Shown here piece after piece: positions 35,150 through 44,892 of a stretch of DNA of 64,000 nt. How positions within the stretch are numbered: the first letter of the stretch is position 1; every line of letters begins with the position of its first letter. Origin of the DNA: Nocardioides marmorisolisilvae (GTDB taxonomy: Bacteria > Actinomycetota > Actinomycetes > Propionibacteriales > Nocardioidaceae); contig NZ_RJSG01000003.1 in assembly GCF_003725775.1 (NCBI RefSeq), positions 237,307-301,306 of the forward strand, in the 5' to 3' direction. The position numbers and the translations under genes were made by a program. Under the pieces are notes generated by a model, which was not told the DNA's origin, made no database searches, and worked only from the letters and a program-made list of their open reading frames with translations.

Positions 35150-36499
35150 CTACTTGCTCAGCGAGGCCAGGTTGGACAGCAGCAGCGTCTCGGCGAGACA
35201 GACCCGCTCGAACTCCGCCAGGTGCAGTCCCTCGTTGGCTCCGTGGGCCCGGGTGTCGGGGTCCTCGACCCCGGTGACCAGCACGCTGGCCTGCGGGAAC
35301 GCGTCCAGGAACTCGGCGATGAACGGGATCGAGCCGCCCACCCCCATGTCGATCGGCCGGACCCCGTCCCAGGCCTGGGTGAAGGCGTCCCGGGCGATGT
35401 CGTACGCCGGTCCGTCGGCCTTGATCGCGGTGGCCTCGCCGGTGTCGACGACGGTCGCGGTGAGCTCGGCGCCCCACGGAGTGTGCTTCTCGAGGTGCTC
35501 GAGCAGCCGGGCCAGCGCGTTCTCGGTGTTGTCCGCTGGAGCGGTCCGCAGCGTGATGCGGGCCCTGGCCGAGGGGACCAGGGTGTTGCTGGCGCCGAAG
35601 ACCTGCGGGGCGTCCAGACCGGTGATGCTGATCGCCGGCTTGGTCCAGAGCCGCTCGACGATCGGGCCGGAGCCGATCCAGCGGATGCTCGCCAGCGCAC
35701 CGGACTCGGCGCGCAGCTTCTCCTCCGGGTACTCGACGTCGTCGGCCGGGCCGGACTTCAGACCCTCGACGACCACGTTGCCCTCGTCGTCGTGCAAGCT
35801 GGCGATCAGCCGCGCCAGGGTCATCAGCGAGTCCGGCACAAGGCCGCCCCACATGCCGGAGTGCACCGCGTGCGTCAGGGTGCGGACCTCGACGTCGACC
35901 CGGACCAGGCCACGCAGGCTGGTGGTCAGCGCCGGGATGCCGATGTCCCAGTTGCCGCTGTCGGCGATGACGATCACGTCGGCCGAGAGCGAGTCCTTCT
36001 CCTGCGCGAGCAGGTCGGACAGGGTGTCGGAGCCGACCTCCTCCTCGCCCTCGCAGAACAGCACGACGCCGACGGGCAGGTCGTCGCCGAGGGCCCGGAT
36101 CGCCGCCAGGTGCGCGGCGATGCCGGCCTTGTCGTCGGCGGCGCCGCGGCCGTAGAGGCGGCCGTTGCGCTCGGTCGGCTCGTACGGCGGGCTGTCCCAC
36201 TCGGCCGGGTCGTTCTCCGGCTGCACGTCGTGGTGCGCGTAGAGCAGCACCGTCGGCGAGCCCTCCGGGCCGGGTTTGTGCGCGATCACGGCCGGCGGCG
36301 CGCCGTCGAAGGCGCGCGCGATCCGGGCGGTGAAGCCCTCCGCCTCGAAGAGCGCCAGCACGGCCTGCGCGCTGCGCTCGACCTCGCCGGAGCGGGCCGG
36401 GTCCGCGCTGACCGACTGGATCCTGACCAGGTCCTCGAGGTCGCTGCGGATGCCGGGAAGGACCGCGGACACGCGGGCGCGGAGATCGTCGAGACTCAT
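35150..36499 (-). CDS. M20-family metallopeptidase (dipeptidase)
   Basis: The 449-aa di-zinc peptidase has metal and catalytic motifs LLYAHHDVQP, GRGAADDKAG and FCEGEEEVGS, and a dimerisation domain in the middle (about residues 190-340). The form is that of CNDP/DUG1-like dipeptidases. The ATG at 36499 is chosen because it starts at the conserved MSLDDLRARV helix; a GTG nine bases upstream is possible, and the very long open frame beyond it is a shadow of the LCP gene. Confidence 0.92.
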   Translation of the reverse strand: MSLDDLRARVSAVLPGIRSDLEDLVRIQSVSADPARSGEVERSAQAVLALFEAEGFTARIARAFDGAPPAVIAHKPGPEGSPTVLLYAHHDVQPENDPAEWDSPPYEPTERNGRLYGRGAADDKAGIAAHLAAIRALGDDLPVGVVLFCEGEEEVGSDTLSDLLAQEKDSLSADVIVIADSGNWDIGIPALTTSLRGLVRVDVEVRTLTHAVHSGMWGGLVPDSLMTLARLIASLHDDEGNVVVEGLKSGPADDVEYPEEKLRAESGALASIRWIGSGPIVERLWTKPAISITGLDAPQVFGASNTLVPSARARITLRTAPADNTENALARLLEHLEKHTPWGAELTATVVDTGEATAIKADGPAYDIARDAFTQAWDGVRPIDMGVGGSIPFIAEFLDAFPQASVLVTGVEDPDTRAHGANEGLHLAEFERVCLAETLLLSNLASLSK

Positions 36500-36631
36500 G
36501 CCCGACACATTAGGTGCTGGTACGAGATTCGCTGTGGTCGGGACGGCCTCACCGACCGCGCACACCCGAGGCCGTAGGGTTTCGTCGGACAGAAAACCAC
36601 CACCCTGAACGCCCAACGGGGGGCACTCACC

Positions 36632-37846
36632 GTGACGCAAGATCCGCCGGAGGAGACGGACGGCGTTGAGCCGACCCCGAACGCGGAGGTCCCGGCACCG
36701 GAGCCCGACGCCGCTCCCGAGGCCAGTGCCGCACCGACACCGTCGGTGGCCGACGAGCTCCCCGAGGCCCCGCCGCAGGTCGAGCTGATCAACGACGCCG
36801 ACCTCAAGTGGCTCGACGCCCCGCAGCTCTCCGACGAGGAGCGCGACCGTCGCCACGAGCGCAAGGAGCGGCACAAGGCGAAGGTCCGCGCCCAACGCCG
36901 GCACCGCCGCTGGTGGAAGATCGCCGGCGTCGGCTTCGCCACCTTCCTGGTGCTCTTCGGCTTCTGGTTCTACTGGACCTTCGGCGGGCTCAGCCGGATG
37001 CCGGCGGTCGCCGGTCAGGCCGGCCTGAACACCCCGGGCGAGACGATCCTGCTCGTCGGCAGCAACCCGAGCGAGCCGGACGCCGTCACCACCGGGACCG
37101 GCTGGCAGGCCGCCCTGCACCGCAGCGACCTGGTGATGCTGCTGCACCTGACCCGCAACAACCGGGCGATGTTCGTGATCTCGATCCCCGGCTCGAGCCT
37201 GGTGCCGATCCCGGGCCACGGCGACGGCCGGCTCGGGCAGGCCTACGACACCGGCGGCGAGAAGCTCTACGTCCGCACCATCGAGCAGCTCACCGGCGTC
37301 CGCCTCGACCACGTCGCCGTGATGGATCTCAACGGGCTGCGCGAGATCACCGACGAGGTCGGCGGCATCGTGGTCGACGTTCCGCGCGAGGCGTGCGGCA
37401 TCCCGCCCGGGCTGCGCCGGCTCGACGGCCAGCAGGCGCTGGACTACATGGCGCTCGAGCCGTGCCTGCCGCGCAAGGACCTCGACCGCGTCGAGCGCGA
37501 GCAGGGCGTGATGCGCGCGCTGATGCGGGGCGCCGTCGACGGCGGCAAGCTGACCAACCCGTTCCGGGTCAACAAGGTGCTGCGCTCGACCGCGGGTCAC
37601 CTCACCCTGGAGAAGGGCTTCGGGTACCCCGGGATGATCGGCCAGATCTGGTCGATGCGGAAGCTGCGCACCACCAACACGACGTTCCTGACGGTGCCGG
37701 TCGCGGCCAAGCCGAACGGCACGGTGAACGGCGCCGACGTGATCCACCTGGACCCGGCCAAGGACCAGGCCCTGTGGGACGCGTTGCGCCAGGACCGGAT
37801 CGCCGACTACCTGGCGCTCAACTCCGACGCCGACGTGCTCGAGTGA
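36632..37846 (+). CDS. LytR-CpsA-Psr (LCP) family cell-wall ligase
   Basis: The 404-aa membrane protein has a long acidic, Pro/Ala-rich cytoplasmic N-terminus, a basic segment (RDRRHERKERHKAKVRAQRRHRR), one transmembrane helix (about residues 107-125) and an extracellular LCP domain (SDLVMLLHLTRNNRAMFVISIPGSSLV, VMDLNGLREITDEVGGIVVDVP, LDGQQALDYMAL, DLDRVEREQGVMRAL). LCP proteins attach teichoic-acid-like or arabinogalactan polymers to peptidoglycan. The GTG start is divergent from the M20 gene. A second LCP gene lies at 44.9-46.3 kb. Confidence 0.92.
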   Translation: MTQDPPEETDGVEPTPNAEVPAPEPDAAPEASAAPTPSVADELPEAPPQVELINDADLKWLDAPQLSDEERDRRHERKERHKAKVRAQRRHRRWWKIAGVGFATFLVLFGFWFYWTFGGLSRMPAVAGQAGLNTPGETILLVGSNPSEPDAVTTGTGWQAALHRSDLVMLLHLTRNNRAMFVISIPGSSLVPIPGHGDGRLGQAYDTGGEKLYVRTIEQLTGVRLDHVAVMDLNGLREITDEVGGIVVDVPREACGIPPGLRRLDGQQALDYMALEPCLPRKDLDRVEREQGVMRALMRGAVDGGKLTNPFRVNKVLRSTAGHLTLEKGFGYPGMIGQIWSMRKLRTTNTTFLTVPVAAKPNGTVNGADVIHLDPAKDQALWDALRQDRIADYLALNSDADVLE

Positions 37847-37857
37847 CGCGTCACTCG
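37840..37857. repeat. 18-bp perfect palindrome spanning two convergent stop codons
   Basis: CGAGTGACGCGTCACTCG covers the TGA stops of both the LCP gene and the SCP2-like gene, which are separated by only four bases. It may act as a short bidirectional terminator. Confidence 0.6.
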
Positions 37858-38141
37858 TTGAGGGGCAGGTAGCCCGACAGGTCGGTGCGCTCGCCCGAGG
37901 CGTGCACCTTGCCGGATCCGATCGCCTCTGCCCAGGACAGCGTTCCTTCGGCGAGCGCCAGCCAGGTCTCCGGGTCGGTCTCGACGACTGCCCGCGGGGT
38001 GCCCCGGGTGTGCCGGCCGCCCTCGACGGCCTGCACGGCGCCGAACGGCGGCACCCGCACCTCGACCGAGTAGCCGGGCGCCCGGGCCGCGAGCACGGCG
38101 AGGTAGTGCTTGGTCAGTCGCTTCTGCTCGTCGCGGTCCAT
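37851..38141 (-). CDS. Sterol carrier (SCP2)-family protein
   Basis: The 96-aa protein resembles the stand-alone actinobacterial SCP2-like domain: VEVRVPPFGAVQAVEGGRHTRGTPRAVVETDPETWLALAEGTLSWAEA. Such domains bind hydrophobic ligands, but the cellular role is unknown. It is found next to purL in related genomes, as here (30 bases downstream), so co-transcription is likely. Confidence 0.85.
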   Translation of the reverse strand: MDRDEQKRLTKHYLAVLAARAPGYSVEVRVPPFGAVQAVEGGRHTRGTPRAVVETDPETWLALAEGTLSWAEAIGSGKVHASGERTDLSGYLPLNE

Positions 38142-38171
38142 GGTTTCGACAGGCTCAACCAGCGCAGGACG

Positions 38172-40433
38172 TCAGCTGCCGAGGGCGGCCGGCAGGGTCG
38201 CCGACCAGGCAGCACGCAGCTCGGCGAGCGGGATCTCGAATTGACCGTCGACGACCAGCGCACCGCCGGCGGTGACACCGATCGGGGTCGCGACCACGCC
38301 GTGGTCGGAGGCGAGCGTCCGCAGCGCGTCCGCGTCACCGGAGTCGACGGTGACGACGACGCGGCCGGCCGACTCGCTGAACAGCGCGGTGAAGGCGTCC
38401 CCGGACAGCGTGGTGACCACGCCGATGTCGTGGCGCAGCGTCGACTCGACCAGGGTCTGCGCGAGCCCACCCTCGGAGACGTCGTGCGCGGAGGTCAGCA
38501 TCCCGACGCCGGCGGCGAGGAGCTCGGCCAGCGCCTTCTCCCCGGCCAGGTCGACCGTCGGCGGCGTGCCGCCGAGGTGTCCGTGCACGACGTGCGCCCA
38601 CTCCGAGCCGGACAGCTCCTCGCGGGTCTCGCCGAGCAGGAAGACGACCTCACCCTCGGCCTGGAAGCCGGTCGGCGTGCGCTTCGTGACGTCCTCGATG
38701 ACGCCGAGGACGGCGACGACCGGCGTCGGCAGGATCGCGGTCTCGCCGGTCTGGTTGTAGAGGCTGACGTTGCCGCCCGTCACCGGGATGCCGAGCTCGA
38801 GGCAGCCGTCCTTCAGGCCCCGGCACGCCTCGGCGAACTGCCACATCACGTCCGGGTCCTCCGGTGAACCGAAGTTCAGGCAGTCGCTGATCGCCAGCGG
38901 TTTGGCGCCACCGGTGGCGACGTTGCGGTAGGACTCGGCCAGGGCGAGCTGCGCGCCGGCGTACGGGTCGAGCTTGGCGAAGCGGCCGTTGCAGTCGGTC
39001 GAGACCGCGACGCCGAGGTTCGTCTCCTCCTCGATACGGATCATGCCGCTGTCGCTCGGCTGGGCGAGCACGGTGTTGCCGAGCACGTAGCGGTCGTACT
39101 GGTCGGTGATCCAGGACTTGTCGCACAGGTTTGGGCTGGCGGCCAGCGTCAGCACGGTCGCGCGCAGCTCGTCGCCGGTGACGGGCCGGGCCAGCGCCTC
39201 GGCGCCGTCGGCCTGCAGCGCGTCCTGCCAGTCTGGGCGGGCGTAGGGCCGGTTGTACGTCGGACCGTCGTGGGCGACCGAGCGCGGCGGCACGTCGACG
39301 ACGCGTTCGCCGTGCCAGTCGATGTGCAGGCGGCCCGAGTCCGTGACCTCACCGATCACGACCGCTTCCACGTCCCACTTCTCGCAGATCGCCATGAAGG
39401 CGTCGACGTCGGCGGGCTCGACGACCGCCATCATCCGCTCCTGCGACTCGCTCATCAGGATCTCCTCCGGGGCGAGCGTGGAGTCACGCAGCGGCACCCG
39501 GTCGAGCTCGACGTGCATGCCGCCGTCGCCCGCGCTGGCAAGCTCGGAGGTCGCGCAGGACAGGCCCGCGCCGCCGAGGTCCTGGATGCCCGCGACCAGA
39601 CCGGCCGCGAAGATCTCCAGGGTGCACTCGATGAGCAGCTTCTCCATGAACGGGTCGCCGACCTGGACGCTGGGGCGCTTGGCCGGACCGTCCGCGTCGA
39701 AGGTCTCGGAGGCCAGCACCGAGACACCGCCGATGCCGTCGCCGCCGGTGCGGGCGCCGTACAGGATCACCTGGTTGCCGACACCGGACGCCTTGGCCAG
39801 GTGCAGGTCCTCGTGCTTGAGCACGCCGACGCAGAGCGCGTTGACCAGCGGGTTGCCCAGGTAGGTGGAGTCGAAGACGGCCTCGCCGCCGATGTTCGGC
39901 AGGCCGAGGCAGTTGCCGTAGCCTCCGACGCCGGCCACGATCCCGGGCAGCACCCGGTGCGTGTCGGGGGCGTCGAGCGGGCCGAAGCGCAGCGGGTCCA
40001 TCACCGCGACCGGACGGGCACCCATCGCCAGGATGTCGCGGACGATGCCGCCGACGCCGGTGGCCGCACCCTGGTACGGCTCCACGAACGACGGGTGGTT
40101 GTGCGACTCGACCTTGAAGGTGACCGCGTAACCCTGACCGACGTCGATCACGCCCGCGTTCTCGCCGATGCCGGCCAGCATCTTGCCGACCGGGGTCTCC
40201 TGCGGGATCTCGGAGAACTGCTTGAGGTGCACCTTGGTGGACTTGTAGGAGCAGTGCTCGCTCCACATCACCGAGTACATCGCCAGCTCGGAGCTGGTCG
40301 GGCGGCGACCGAGGATCTCGCGGATACGGGCGTACTCGTCGGCCTTCAGCCCGAGGTCGGCCCAGGGCTGCTCCCGGTCCGGATCCTGCGAAGCGGCGGC
40401 GACGGTGTCGAGGGCGGTGCGGGCTACAGACAC
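38172..40433 (-). CDS. purL: Phosphoribosylformylglycinamidine synthase, large subunit
   Basis: The 753-aa small-type PurL makes FGAM from FGAR, ATP and ammonia, working with PurQ (glutaminase) and PurS, both of which are encoded 3.6 kb away. Motifs are [56 protein letters not shown] and [21 protein letters not shown] at 40433 is used because it begins at SVARTALD with CGGAG nine bases upstream; a start 12 codons earlier is possible. Confidence 0.96.
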   Translation of the reverse strand: MSVARTALDTVAAASQDPDREQPWADLGLKADEYARIREILGRRPTSSELAMYSVMWSEHCSYKSTKVHLKQFSEIPQETPVGKMLAGIGENAGVIDVGQGYAVTFKVESHNHPSFVEPYQGAATGVGGIVRDILAMGARPVAVMDPLRFGPLDAPDTHRVLPGIVAGVGGYGNCLGLPNIGGEAVFDSTYLGNPLVNALCVGVLKHEDLHLAKASGVGNQVILYGARTGGDGIGGVSVLASETFDADGPAKRPSVQVGDPFMEKLLIECTLEIFAAGLVAGIQDLGGAGLSCATSELASAGDGGMHVELDRVPLRDSTLAPEEILMSESQERMMAVVEPADVDAFMAICEKWDVEAVVIGEVTDSGRLHIDWHGERVVDVPPRSVAHDGPTYNRPYARPDWQDALQADGAEALARPVTGDELRATVLTLAASPNLCDKSWITDQYDRYVLGNTVLAQPSDSGMIRIEEETNLGVAVSTDCNGRFAKLDPYAGAQLALAESYRNVATGGAKPLAISDCLNFGSPEDPDVMWQFAEACRGLKDGCLELGIPVTGGNVSLYNQTGETAILPTPVVAVLGVIEDVTKRTPTGFQAEGEVVFLLGETREELSGSEWAHVVHGHLGGTPPTVDLAGEKALAELLAAGVGMLTSAHDVSEGGLAQTLVESTLRHDIGVVTTLSGDAFTALFSESAGRVVVTVDSGDADALRTLASDHGVVATPIGVTAGGALVVDGQFEIPLAELRAAWSATLPAALGS

Positions 40434-40537
40434 GAAAAAGTGCTCCGGGCTCGGGGGATGTCGCACCAAATCTATCCGGTCGGGCCCGGGTTATCGTGGC
40501 CGGGATCCCCGCGACTTCCCCCGCTTGGAGCTGGTTC

Positions 40538-41875
40538 GTGCTTTCCCCCACATCCCTGTTCGCCTCGGTGCGGCAGGCCACCACCACGACCGTCGTCGGC
40601 GCTGCCGTCCTGGCAGCCGCCCTGGCGCTGTCCGGCTCGACCCCGGAGCTCGCTCCGGTGGCCTACGCGAACCCGGTCACCCCCGGCCCGATCACCGGCT
40701 ACGGCTTCGACCGCTGCGAGACCCCGAGCCAGTCGGCGATGACCGCCTGGCGCAAGTCCTCGCCCTTCCGCGCCGTCGGTGTCTACATGTCCGGGGTGCT
40801 GCGCTACTGCAGCGACCAGCCGAACCTGACGCCCACCTGGGTGCACACCCAGCTCGCCGCCGGCTGGCGCCTGCTGCCGATCCACCTCGGTCGCCAGGCC
40901 AACTGCACCACGGTCGAGCGCTACCAGGCTCACCGGATCAGCGCGTTGCCGGCCAACAACTACTCCTACGCGCGCTCCCAGGGGATCGACGAGGCGCGGA
41001 CCGCGGTGGCGGCCGCGAAGAAGCTCGCGCTCCCGCGGCACAGCACGATCTTCTACGACCTCGAGAGCTTCAACATCGGGAACTCGGCCTGCCGCAGCTC
41101 GGCGCTCCGGTTCATCGGCGCCTGGACCTCCGAGCTCAAGAGCCTCGGCTACGCCTCGGGCATGTACTCCAGCGCATCGACGGGCATCAAGATGCTCGAC
41201 GACGCCCGGGTCAGTGCGAGCAACACCGTCCCGCTCCCGACCTACATCTGGATCGCGGACTGGAACGACAAGCGGAACACGTCCTCGACCTACATCCGCT
41301 CCGACGGCTGGCCGGGACGGCGGCTGCACCAGTACCACGGAGGCCACAGCGCGTCGTACGGCGGAGTGACCATGACCGTCGACAGCAACTACCTCGACCT
41401 GCACGGGTTCCCGAAGTGCACGAGCAGCGACATGAACCGGTCGAGCTACCGGTTCACCACCCCCGACATCAACCGCACCCTGGTCACGCCGCTGCAGTGC
41501 CTGCTGAAGAAGAACGGCTATTACACCGCGACCGTGACCGGCGCCTGGAACAACGCCACCACCACCGCGGTGCAGGCGTTCCAGGTCAAGGTGCACCACA
41601 CCCAGGCGGCGTCGTTCAGCCGGTCCGACTGGGTCGCGCTGCTCAGCGCCGGCACCCAGCGCACGACGCTCAAGCCCGGGGTGAAGGGCTGGGACGTGAT
41701 CCGGGCCCAGCGCGCGCTGAACGCCGCGACCTCGGCGGAGCTGTCGATCACGGGCACCTACAACGCGGCGACCCAGCGGGCGGCGGCGGCCTACCAGAAG
41801 GCGAACCACATCTCGCCGTCCGCGGGCATCATCGCCGCGATCACCTGGCGCTCCCTGGTCGCCGGCCACTGGTGA
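40538..41875 (+). CDS. Secreted DUF1906 (Rv2525c-like) protein with peptidoglycan-binding C-terminus
   Basis: The 445-aa exported protein has a signal peptide (about residues 1-45, ending near VAYANP), a DUF1906 glycoside-hydrolase-like TIM-barrel domain (GYGFDRCETPSQSAMTAW, then TIFYDLESF with the likely acidic site, YIWIADWN and HQYHGG), and C-terminal peptidoglycan-binding-like repeats (LQCLLKKNGYYTATVTGAWN and VIRAQRALNAATS). It should act on or bind the cell wall. GTG at 40538 follows GGAG by seven bases. It is a tandem paralog of the next gene; both lie between purL and purQ. Confidence 0.88.
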   Translation: MLSPTSLFASVRQATTTTVVGAAVLAAALALSGSTPELAPVAYANPVTPGPITGYGFDRCETPSQSAMTAWRKSSPFRAVGVYMSGVLRYCSDQPNLTPTWVHTQLAAGWRLLPIHLGRQANCTTVERYQAHRISALPANNYSYARSQGIDEARTAVAAAKKLALPRHSTIFYDLESFNIGNSACRSSALRFIGAWTSELKSLGYASGMYSSASTGIKMLDDARVSASNTVPLPTYIWIADWNDKRNTSSTYIRSDGWPGRRLHQYHGGHSASYGGVTMTVDSNYLDLHGFPKCTSSDMNRSSYRFTTPDINRTLVTPLQCLLKKNGYYTATVTGAWNNATTTAVQAFQVKVHHTQAASFSRSDWVALLSAGTQRTTLKPGVKGWDVIRAQRALNAATSAELSITGTYNAATQRAAAAYQKANHISPSAGIIAAITWRSLVAGHW

Positions 41876-41987
41876 CAGTCACCGAATTCCGGAGCGGCCG
41901 AGTTATAACGACGAGATAGCCGATTCCTCAGCCGCACCCCGGAACGCGACATAGCGTGAACGCGCTTTTGTCGCTTTTGGGGGAACA

Positions 41988-43445
41988 GTGTCTTTCACAC
42001 CGTCGCGGCGGATCTCCGCCGCCGTCATCGTCCTGCTCGTCGGATCGGTCCTGCTCGGACCGGGGATCTCGACCGCCGACGCCGGCGGCAATCCGGCCAC
42101 GCCCGGCAACTTCACGGGCAAGGCCTTCGACCAGTGCTCCGCACCATCGCAGCGTGCGATGAACGTGTGGCGCCGGCACTCGCCGTACCGCGGCGTGGGC
42201 GTCTACATCTCGGGTGCTTCCCGCGCCTGCCACCAGCGCCACCTGACCCGGACCTGGGTGCGGAAGCAGCTCGCCCACGGGTGGAAGCTGCTGCCGATCC
42301 ACGTCGGCCCGCAGGCCTCGTGCAACCGGCACGCCCACCTGCGCGGTCACCGGATCAGCGCGAACCCGCGCCGCAGCTACGCCAGGGCCCGGGCCCAGGG
42401 TCGCGCCGAGGCGAGGTCGGCCGTCCGCGCCGCCCGGAGGCTCGGGCTGTCGCGCGGCAGCACGATCTTCTACGACCTGGAGGCGTTCAGCACCCGCTCG
42501 GCGTCGTGCCGCAACTCCTCGCTGCGCTTCCTGTCGTCCTGGACGCAGGGGCTGCGGTCGCACGGGTACGTCTCCGGCGTCTACTCCAGCGCATCCTCCG
42601 GGATCAAGCTCCTCGACCGCGCCCGGTGGGCTCGCTCCGGGCTGACCCTCCCCCAGCAGATCTGGGTCGCCGACTGGAACGGCCGGGCGAACACGCACTC
42701 GTCCTACCTGCACGCCGGCAGCTGGACCAACTCCCGGGTCAAGCAGTACCGCGGCGGCCACACCGAGCGCCACGGCGGCGTCGCCATCAACATCGACAGC
42801 AACTACGTCGACCTGCGGGTCCACCGGACGCGGAAGGCGACCCACCACGCGAAGGTGCACCACACCACGAAGCACCACACCAAGGCGCAGCACCCGAAGC
42901 ACCACGCGACGAGGAAGCACCAGGCCCACTGGGTCTACCTGCCCGGCGGCAGCACCCCGGAGGTGCAGAACCCGGTGGCTGACCGCCTCTGCACGACCCG
43001 GCGGCTCAACCTCGCGACCTACTTCTCGACGGGCGTGTTCCGGCGCGAGAACCTGCACGCCCGGCTCCAGTGCGTGCTCAAGCAGAACGGCCTGTACCCG
43101 CACGACGTCAACGGCTACTGGGGACGTCGTACGGCGTTCAGCGTGAACAAGCTGCAGTCCGGCTCGGACCGCAAGGTGCGTACGACGATGACCCGCGGCG
43201 ACTGGGTCTCGCTCCTCGTCACCGGCAACCACACCTCGTGGCTCAGGCGCGGCGTGCGCGGTGCCGACGTCGTCCGCGTGCAGCGCGCCCTGCACGCTGC
43301 CGGGGTGTACGGCGTCTACATCACCGGGCGCTACGACCGCGCGACGCAGCGGGCCGTGAAGACCTACCAGCGCCGGGTCGGGATCCGGGCGACCGGAACC
43401 GTCGGGGCCAAGACCTGGCGCTACCTGGCGAAGGGGCGCGTCTAG
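41988..43445 (+). CDS. Secreted DUF1906-like protein with His-rich linker, paralog of the preceding gene
   Basis: The 485-aa protein repeats the layout of its neighbour: signal peptide (about 1-33, ending ADAGG), DUF1906 domain ([43 protein letters not shown]) and C-terminal peptidoglycan-binding-like repeats ([35 protein letters not shown]). Between them is a linker of about 35 residues rich in His, Lys and Thr (42820-42930) that is absent from the paralog. The strongly basic linker could bind anionic wall polymers or metal. Its stop overlaps the convergent purQ stop by four bases. Confidence 0.88.
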   Translation: MSFTPSRRISAAVIVLLVGSVLLGPGISTADAGGNPATPGNFTGKAFDQCSAPSQRAMNVWRRHSPYRGVGVYISGASRACHQRHLTRTWVRKQLAHGWKLLPIHVGPQASCNRHAHLRGHRISANPRRSYARARAQGRAEARSAVRAARRLGLSRGSTIFYDLEAFSTRSASCRNSSLRFLSSWTQGLRSHGYVSGVYSSASSGIKLLDRARWARSGLTLPQQIWVADWNGRANTHSSYLHAGSWTNSRVKQYRGGHTERHGGVAINIDSNYVDLRVHRTRKATHHAKVHHTTKHHTKAQHPKHHATRKHQAHWVYLPGGSTPEVQNPVADRLCTTRRLNLATYFSTGVFRRENLHARLQCVLKQNGLYPHDVNGYWGRRTAFSVNKLQSGSDRKVRTTMTRGDWVSLLVTGNHTSWLRRGVRGADVVRVQRALHAAGVYGVYITGRYDRATQRAVKTYQRRVGIRATGTVGAKTWRYLAKGRV

Positions 43446-44092
43446 GACAGGGACGTGAAGAACCCGAGCCCGTCGCTGCCGGGACCGCAGAGGTCCTCGA
43501 TGGCGTGCTCGGGGTGCGGCATCAGCCCGACGACGTTGCCGGCCTCGTTGCTGATCCCGGCGATCGCGCGCTGCGATCCGTTCGGGTTGCCGACGTAGCG
43601 GGCGACGACCCGGCCCTCGGCCTCGAGCATGTCCAGCGTCTTCTCGTCCGCGACGAAGGACCCCTCGCCGTTCTTCAGGACGATGGTGACCTCCTGGCCG
43701 GCCTCGTAGGAGTTCGTCCAGGCGGTCTTGTTGTTCTCGATGACCAGGCGCTGGTCGAGGCAGCCGAACTTGCGGTGGTCGTTGCGGATCAGCGCGCCGG
43801 GCAGCAGGTGCGACTCGCAGAGGATCTGGAAGCCGTTGCAGATGCCGAGGACCGGCATCCCGCCCTTGGCCGCGTCGACGACCTCGGACATCACCGGCGC
43901 GAACCGTGCGATCGCGCCGCAGCGCAGGTAGTCGCCGTAGGAGAAGCCGCCGGGGAGCAGCACCGCGTCGACGCCCTTGAGGTCGTGGTCGCCGTGCCAG
44001 AGCGCGACCGCGTCGTGGCCGGCGTGCCGGACCGCGCGGCGCGCGTCGGCGTCGTCTAGCGAACCGGGGAAGGTGACGACCCCGACCTTCAC
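43442..44092 (-). CDS. purQ: Phosphoribosylformylglycinamidine synthase, glutaminase subunit
   Basis: The 216-aa class I glutamine amidotransferase supplies ammonia to PurL. The nucleophile Cys is in [11 protein letters not shown], with the partner His/Glu in [11 protein letters not shown]. The N-terminal [20 protein letters not shown] is typical. The GTG start overlaps the purS stop by four bases (GTGA), so the two are translationally coupled. Confidence 0.97.
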   Translation of the reverse strand: MKVGVVTFPGSLDDADARRAVRHAGHDAVALWHGDHDLKGVDAVLLPGGFSYGDYLRCGAIARFAPVMSEVVDAAKGGMPVLGICNGFQILCESHLLPGALIRNDHRKFGCLDQRLVIENNKTAWTNSYEAGQEVTIVLKNGEGSFVADEKTLDMLEAEGRVVARYVGNPNGSQRAIAGISNEAGNVVGLMPHPEHAIEDLCGPGSDGLGFFTSLS

Positions 44093-44334
44093 GAGACGAC
44101 CCGGACGGCGAAGTCCTCGATCACCGGGTTGGAGAGCAGGGTCTCGGCCATCTTCTCGACCTCGGCCAGCCGCTCCGGGGTGACCTCGCCGTCGATCTCG
44201 AGCTCGAACCGCTTGCCCTGGCGGACCTCGGTGACTCCGGAGAACCCGAGCCGGGGAAGCGCGCCGAGCACGGCCTTGCCCTGCGGGTCGAGGATCTCGG
44301 GCTTGGGCATGACGTCGACGACGACACGGGCCAC
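44089..44334 (-). CDS. purS: Phosphoribosylformylglycinamidine synthase subunit PurS
   Basis: The 81-aa protein is PurS, which bridges PurL and PurQ. It begins [21 protein letters not shown] and has [20 protein letters not shown], both diagnostic. GTG with AAGGAG eight bases upstream gives the normal length; a longer N-terminus is rejected. Confidence 0.96.
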   Translation of the reverse strand: MARVVVDVMPKPEILDPQGKAVLGALPRLGFSGVTEVRQGKRFELEIDGEVTPERLAEVEKMAETLLSNPVIEDFAVRVVS

Positions 44335-44403
44335 GGGGCTACTCCTTGGAGGGACGAACACGGGCGACGCGCCAAGTCTAAGGGTCGCCGCGGGGTCACT
44401 CCG

Positions 44404-44877
44404 TCAGGTGGTCACCAGGCCGGCGAAGTTCGGCCACATCCGGGCGGCCCAGCGGCGCCAGAAGAATCCGAGCGCGGGATAGGCCAGCCGCGCCCCGACG
44501 TTCCGGCCGTGCAGCGTCCAGCTCCAGGTGGCGCGGGTGCCGTCGCCCTCGGGCTCGAAGGTGAACCGCCCGTCGATCGAGGAGACCAGCAGCTTGAACG
44601 GCCCCTCGATGCCGGTGATCCGGTAGCGGTAGTCGCTCGGGCGGGACAGGCCGACCAGCGTCTCGAGGTTGCCGGTGCCGTCGGAGAGCACGACGTTGCG
44701 CGTCTGGCCGACCTCGCTCCAGGCGCCGACCTGGCCCTCGCACCGGGCGATCGAGGGCAGTGGGCCGGACCGGTGCGGGAAGAGCCGCTCGAGCGGTGCG
44801 TCCAGCAGACCCTGGAAGGCCACGTCCGGCGTGACCGGTACCACCGTGGAGGAGGAGACGAAGTAGTCGTTGCCCAT
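44404..44877 (-). CDS. SRPBCC/polyketide-cyclase-fold protein
   Basis: The 157-aa protein has the SRPBCC layout: an N-terminal strand (SSSTVVPVTPDVAFQGLLDAP), a DYRYRITGIEGPFKLLVSSIDGRFTFEPEGDGTRATWSW beta-sheet and a C-terminal helix (ARMWPNFAGLV). These proteins bind hydrophobic small molecules. No catalytic residues can be assigned. It follows the LCP gene by 15 bases and may be co-transcribed. Confidence 0.82.
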   Translation of the reverse strand: MGNDYFVSSSTVVPVTPDVAFQGLLDAPLERLFPHRSGPLPSIARCEGQVGAWSEVGQTRNVVLSDGTGNLETLVGLSRPSDYRYRITGIEGPFKLLVSSIDGRFTFEPEGDGTRATWSWTLHGRNVGARLAYPALGFFWRRWAARMWPNFAGLVTT

Positions 44878-44892
44878 GGCCCGACCCTAGGT

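Noticed and set aside
36500-37747. Long N-terminal extension of the M20 peptidase
   Set aside because: It is antisense to the LCP gene and has no M20 homology; the family N-terminus begins at 36499.
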